A stretch of 64,000 nucleotides of DNA from Cymodocea nodosa. Its lineage: Eukaryota > Streptophyta > Magnoliopsida > Alismatales > Cymodoceaceae. Both the position numbers and the translations under genes were made by a program. The stretch spans positions 11,229,501 to 11,293,500 of the forward strand of contig CM072339.1 in assembly GCA_036874045.1 (NCBI GenBank), read 5' to 3'. Shown here piece by piece: positions 59,024 to 64,000 of the stretch (position 1 is the stretch's first letter; each line of letters begins with the position of its first letter). The notes under the pieces were generated by a model that was not told the DNA's origin, did no database searches, and saw only the letters and a program-made list of their open reading frames with translations.

Positions 59024-61840
59024 TTAGTCCTTTCTCCTAAGTTCATCAACTACCTTCTGAAGCCTTTCTAGTTGTTGCTCTAATAGATTTATCCATTTAA
59101 CAACTCTTATAATGTCTCCAGAAGGTCCCAATACCTCAACAGTTGCAGCATTATAATTTTTGTATTCCTTCACTAAAATGGCTCTTGTTAGGACCCTAGT
59201 ATTTTGATAATACAAAAACCTATGTGAGGAAACATTTTGTATTTCACAGATTTGATAGCTCAGAAGGCAGATAAGTCATTATAGATAGTTTAGTATGTGC
59301 TGCAAGAGATAAATAGAATTTCAGAAGGTTACCAGGCTTGACCATCTAGAAGAGACAAATTTTTGGTGAGTTATCAAGCTTAAGTATCCGAAGAGTCAGT
59401 ATTAAGCAGTAGAAACTTTATCAGATAGTTAGAAGGATAACTATCTGAAAGTAGAAGGCCTTTGGAGAGTTAGAAAGATGGTTGTATGAAGAATCGGAAA
59501 GTTATTGTAGCTAACTATCCAAAACTTAAGTCATTGAATTTCCCATGTGCATAAATCTAGAAGAAGCCTAAAAGAAGAATTAGAAAGTTACTATAGCTAA
59601 CTATTTGAAAGTTGAAGAGTTTCAGTGAGTTATAGTTATAACCATTCGAAACTTAAGTTATTCTATTATGCACGTGCTGAAATAAGAAAGTAGTCGAAAA
59701 CTTAAAGAAGGATTTTGGAGGGTTACTATAGCTAGCTATCTGATAGTCAAGAACAGTTCAGTAAGTTATAGCTACACGTATCTAATCGAATGACAGCTCA
59801 TATGTACGATCTGAAATCCTACATGGTAGAAAGACTTAGGTGACTTTTCGGTAGGTTACTATTGATTTTCAGAGAGTTACATGGCTAAGCCTCCAAAAAA
59901 CCCAAGAAATTGGAAGGGTATCTTGAAATACCTCCTTGAACGGTAACTTACCATATTTAGGTCTGATTTCTTAGCAAGTACAATAGAATATATCTGTTGG
60001 AAGAAAATATGATCGTTATACCTCTTGGTATAAATATGAGAAGAAAAGGAAAAGCTAAGACACTGATTATCATAGACTATGAGCTACAAACACATTCAAA
60101 GATACACTCAAGTCTACATCATTCAGAAATAATCTCAAGTCTTCTACAGCACAAAAGCTCCCTACACTTAAACTTTGTGTTAAAAGTTCAAAGTGTTGGT
60201 TCGTGAGTTTCAACCTGAAAACTCTCTATTGGTTGAGAGCTTCAACCTGAAAGCTCAAAGAAAGGTTGATTGTTGAGCTTATACCTGAAAGATCTAAGTG
60301 TTGGTTCTTACTTCAACTTGAAAGCAAGTGTTGTAAGTACTCGTATACTTAGTGAAGCCCAAGTGAATCTTAGGGGTGGACTAGTCGAGTTGGTGAACCA
60401 CCTAAAATTGTCTTGTGTTCCTTTCTATTTACTACTTTTGCATCATTTTAATCTATTTCAACTCACTGATAATTAGAATCAATCGATTCTAAATTAAAAG
60501 AAGTAAAGCATTCACACCTTCACCATTCACCCCCCCTCTAGTGAGCCTATCGATCCTAATAGTTTTAGATCTTATCCTTTTGGATGTCCATTTCATGAAG
60601 TCAATACTATCCACCATCAGTAGTCGAATCAGATCTCCATAAAATAATTTCTTCTTTGCTACTCTCAACTTGGAGATAAAAACTTTCTACCTATTAATTT
60701 GAATTCTGTTCACAACTACATATGTGGCCCATTTAACAAACTAACTTAGTTCAATATCATGGCCTTGTCATTGGTAGACATTTTTAATGAAAATGTTAGC
60801 TACCATGTGTGCTTTACCATTTAAGTGCTTTAGTCTATTTAATAATGGCACACCAAGATTGATAGCTAAATAGTTCTTTATTTCCTATTCTATCTACTCG
60901 ACTACAGTTGTGCTCTCCAAAATTTTTATCCCTTCATTTTTCAATTCAAAAATATTGTGGAGAAGCTCTAGTGTATCTATACATCAGCTTGCTCCATGTT
61001 AGAAATTAACTTTCCTTCTTCCTCTCTCAAGTTTGCATAAAAGCAAGGCACTAGATTCTCATATATTACATGCCCTCTCTGTTGAGAAATAAATTGTAGT
61101 AGACCCTAGAACTCAAATAATTCTTTAATTTCCTACATACCATCCTAGTTTACTGGTCTACTGTATATAATATCATAACCCCTAATCTCTTGATATTTAT
61201 TGTATGCTTCTTGACTCCAAAAGTGTACTTCATTCAGAACTATTGCTTCAACCAAGTTAGGAATTTGAATTTTTTGCTCTAGAGGGGTTTGTTCTTGAAT
61301 TTCTTCTTCAATGTGCTAAACTTGAATTTGTTGGAAATGATCTAGAGATTCCTACATTTCAGCTCCTCTTTCTATCTATGGTGGAGAGTCGGTAGAACTC
61401 TCCACTCTTCTTTCTTGAATCCTCTCAAAAATTTGCTAAAAAGTCTCTCCCTCTTTAGTGGAATATGTTGAGATATTTCCTTCCTATTCCATATGCTCTT
61501 GTTCAACTTATTATTCAGTTTCTTCTTCCTCTTGACTACCAATCTACATTGTCAATGTTCTTTCTGATTTTGTGGCAGATTGGGATGGAGTTACAGGTAA
61601 ATCAACTTTTGCCCTAATTTCCATAGACTAATTTCAACCTGTTTTCCTTCTTCTCTTTGCTCTTTCTATTGTTGCTCCTGCTGCTCCTTAGATTTGGATA
61701 GTAGGTCTACAAAAATGGGCTCTACAAACCCTTCTAATATTTTCAGCTCAAGTTTAATCTCTACAGGAGCTTCACGAACTATCTCATTTCCTTTCCTTCT
61801 TCTAAATAGTTGTGTCTGGTCTTCACAGTTCTAAGTTCTA
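59024..61840 (-). pseudogene. Gypsy-2 3' ORF, split by a solo LTR
   Basis: The minus strand gives the same C-terminal coiled coil as gypsy-1 (INLLEQQLERLQKVVDELRR, about 59080-59030) and, right of the solo LTR at 59186-60561, the conserved domain region (60562-61200) and the E/Q-rich region (61250-61830). The conserved domain is recognisable only by comparison with 9535-10437. Heavily broken and shorter than gypsy-1 at its N-terminal side. Confidence 0.65.
59186..60561 (+). mobile_element. Solo LTR of Sirevirus family S1, 1376 bp
   Basis: Matches the S1 LTR at 4278-6102 in the opposite orientation, from TGTTAGGACCCTAG to ATCGATCCTAATA. TATA box TATAAATA at 60029-60036, palindromes at 59340-59930. 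The flanks GCTCT (59181-59185) and GTTTT (60562-60566) look like a 5-base target duplication that has drifted. Gypsy-1 has AAGAACC at the matching place (AGAAC is the reverse of GTTCT), consistent with both flanks. No internal region is present. Confidence 0.85.
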
Positions 61841-61859
61841 AATGAGTCTGCAGATAATG

Positions 61860-62285
61860 CCCCTATATCCTAATTTTTGGTATAAATAAACCCTAAGTTT
61901 AGGTGGGTAATCAGGTAATTTTCCTACACAAACTCTTGCTCTCTCACTCAATCACTTCCCCGTGGAGTTACAGTTAATTCCATGGACTAAGTCCGTGGAC
62001 TTAGCTATAGTACTCTGTTGAGTTATAGTTAACTCAATGAGATAAGTTCATTAACTTATCTTAGACTCAATGGAGTAAGTTTATTGAGTTAAGCATAACT
62101 CAACGGACCTCTCGTAAAGTTATAACTAATAAAAATACATATAATAATAATTTTTACTTCGGTCAAGACCAAAGAATTTCCGGTCTAACCGACTCTTAAT
62201 TTTTCAACATTTTAGAATTTCGGTCAAACCGTTATATTCATTGGTTGAACCGAAATTAAATACTTTTTTTTTAGATGATTTCTTA
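61860..62285 (-). other. Gypsy-2 spacer with palindromes
   Basis: No gene. 61955-62110 has palindromic units such as CCATGGACTAAGTCCGTGGA and ACTCAATGGAGTAAGTTTAT. 62150-62270 has repeated TCGGTC/AACCG words. Equivalent to 7628-8196 in gypsy-1. Confidence 0.6.
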
Positions 62286-63999
62286 CTAAGTAAAGCTTGA
62301 GTAGTCCTCTACTCTTACTTTTTCTATAATTCCAAAGGAACTTTTTGGAATCTTTAGAATAGGTCTAAGTCTTTGTCCATTTACTTTAAATATATTCTGA
62401 TTTTTAGGATTTTCAATTTCAATAGCTCCATAGGAATAAATATTTTGAATTATGTAAGGTCTTGCTCATTTAGATCTTAATTTTCCTAGATGGTTATGGA
62501 GTCTAGTCATGTAAAGATATACTTCTTGTCCTATTTCAAAAGTTTTTGGAATAATTTTCTTGTCACGCTAGAACTTCATTTTTTCTTTTTCTCTTATAGT
62601 TTTTGCATAAGCTTCATTCCTATATTCTTCTAATTCAATCAATTACATTTTTCTATTTTCAATAGCTTGATTTAAATTAGTGTTCAGAGTTTTTAATGCC
62701 CAATAAGCTTTATGTTCAATTTTAGTTGGTAAATGACAACTTTTTTCATATACTAGCCTAAAAGGTGACATACCTAAGCTTGTCTTATAAGCAGTTCTAT
62801 AAGCCCAAAGTGCATCTATTAATCTATTAGCCCAAAGTGCATCTATTAATCTATTAGCCCAATCTGTTCTAGTAGGATTTACTACTTTTTCTAAGATTAA
62901 CTTAATTTGTTTATTTGCACTTTCTACTTGTCCACTTGTTTGTGGATGATATGATGTTGCAATTTTGTGATTTACTCCATATTTATTCATTAAGGCTTTG
63001 AAACTTCTATTATAGAAATGAGTTCCTCTATCACTGATAATAGCTTATTCCAAATCTGGCAATTATAGTAGTTCTTATAAAATGTATTACCACTTTGTTG
63101 TCATTAGTTTTTGTAGGAATAACTTCTATCCATTTAGATACATAATCCACCCCCAATAATATATAATTAAATTGATTAGACATAGGAAATGGACCCATAA
63201 AATCTATTCCCTATACATCAAATATTTCAATCTCAACAATAGGGTTCAGAGGCATCATATTCCTCTTTGATTTTCTTCCTATTTGTTGACATTTTAAACA
63301 ACTTAAGTAGTATTTATGAGTATCTTTGAATAGTGTTCGCTAGTAAAATCTACATTGCAAAATTTTGGCAGTAGTTTTCCTTGAACCAAAATGTCCTCCA
63401 CATGCTTGGTCATGGTAGAAAGACAATATGCTCTAATATTCAGTTTTTGGAACACACCTTAAAACCAGATTAGGACATTTCTTAAATAAGTATGGGTCTT
63501 CCCAATAGTAATATTTTACTCTTGAAAAGAACAATTTCTTATCCTGTCTATTCCAATCCTTAGGTGTTATACCAGTAACTAAGTAATTAACTATGTCTGC
63601 ATACCAAGGCTGTGTGTTGATGCTCATTAACTGTTCATCAAGAAAATTATCCTAAATTTCAATATTTGATTTTTCTATTTGTAATCTTGATAAATGATCT
63701 GCTACTACATTCTCACAACCTTTTTTATCTTTAATTTCTAGATCAAATTCTTGTAATAATAATATCCATCGGATCAATCTAGGTTTAGTCTCTTTCTTTG
63801 CTATTAGGTATTTTAAAGCTGAATGATCCATGTACACTATCACTTTAGCTCCAATCAGATATGATCTAAACTTTTCTAAGGCAAACACAATAACTAATAG
63901 CTCTTTTTCAGTAGTTGCATAATTAACTTGAGCATCATTTAAAGTTTTGCTTGCATAATGAATCATTCTAGGAGATTTTTCTATCTTTTGTCACAACAC
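62286..63999 (-). pseudogene. Gypsy-2 integrase and RNase H
   Basis: On the minus strand, RNase H ([50 protein letters not shown], 63966-63660), then zinc-binding and core integrase with SYHPQTSGQVESANKQIKLI near 62940, and the C-terminal part to about 62286. It is the only place in the window where the catalytic part of gypsy RNase H can be read, and it continues off the right edge. Several breaks. Confidence 0.85.
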
Positions 64000-64000
64000 T

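Larger units (their letters stand above)
58614..63999 (-). mobile_element. Athila-like gypsy element, minus strand (gypsy-2), 3' portion
   Basis: An inverted relative of gypsy-1 (6103-10860). From right to left: RNase H, integrase, spacer with palindromes, 3' ORF with a solo S1 LTR in it, and 3' noncoding sequence. It continues past the right edge of the window, and the Tnt1-like 3' LTR truncates it or borders it at the left. More decayed than gypsy-1, with well over ten breaks. Confidence 0.8.

Noticed and set aside
1-63999. Frequent interruptions of element genes as a sign of an altered genetic code
   Set aside because: The elements are old, nested and probably methylated, so ordinary decay explains the interruptions. 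The window has no intact host gene with which to test another code.

Overview
This window looks like gene-poor, AT-rich plant nuclear heterochromatin, probably from a eudicot. Almost every recognisable feature is a fossil LTR retrotransposon inserted into another one. The only host-type gene is an F-box gene, now broken, lying among gypsy element sequence at about 13-14 kb. I saw no rRNA, tRNA, CRISPR array or intact host gene.

Layout. 1-6102: the 5' side of a minus-strand Ty1/copia element of Sirevirus type (family S1), split by a solo LTR of a second Sirevirus family (S2) with a clean 5-base target duplication. 6103-14570: plus-strand Athila-like Ty3/gypsy pieces (RNase H, integrase, a long 3' ORF, then LTR-like sequence, gag and the F-box gene). 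14570-18500: a degraded Sirevirus spacer holding a 2.2 kb LTR-like insertion. 18500-20050: a gypsy LTR-like stretch with an Athila-type primer site. 20544-58613: a Tnt1-like copia element split at 22815/56585 by a 33.8 kb nest of S2 elements. 30464-43029: a structurally whole third Sirevirus (family S3, 12.6 kb) inside the S2 pol, with a perfect ATAGT target duplication. 48090-56046: a second S2 copy in the opposite orientation. 58614-63999: a minus-strand Athila-like copy carrying a solo S1 LTR.

Common themes. The Sireviruses and the Athila-like elements both carry, downstream of pol, a long ORF with the same conserved domain (blocks LFEFQGL-KF, LGLKNEG, NRIQINW, KLFYGD). Both also carry arrays of short imperfect palindromes built around GTTA and TAAC half-sites, and the half-site CGTTGAGTTA occurs in both superfamilies. 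A shared coding module plus shared reiterated short sites, in elements with unrelated pol genes, is the most interesting signal here. The other is the F-box gene just after an Athila-like gag.

The elements are broken to differing degrees. By eye the two LTRs of the S3 element differ at about 5% of sites, mostly transitions, which fits an insertion a few million years old in methylated DNA. All coordinates come from reading the sequence. Boundaries with matching LTR ends and target duplications are exact; those called approximate are not.
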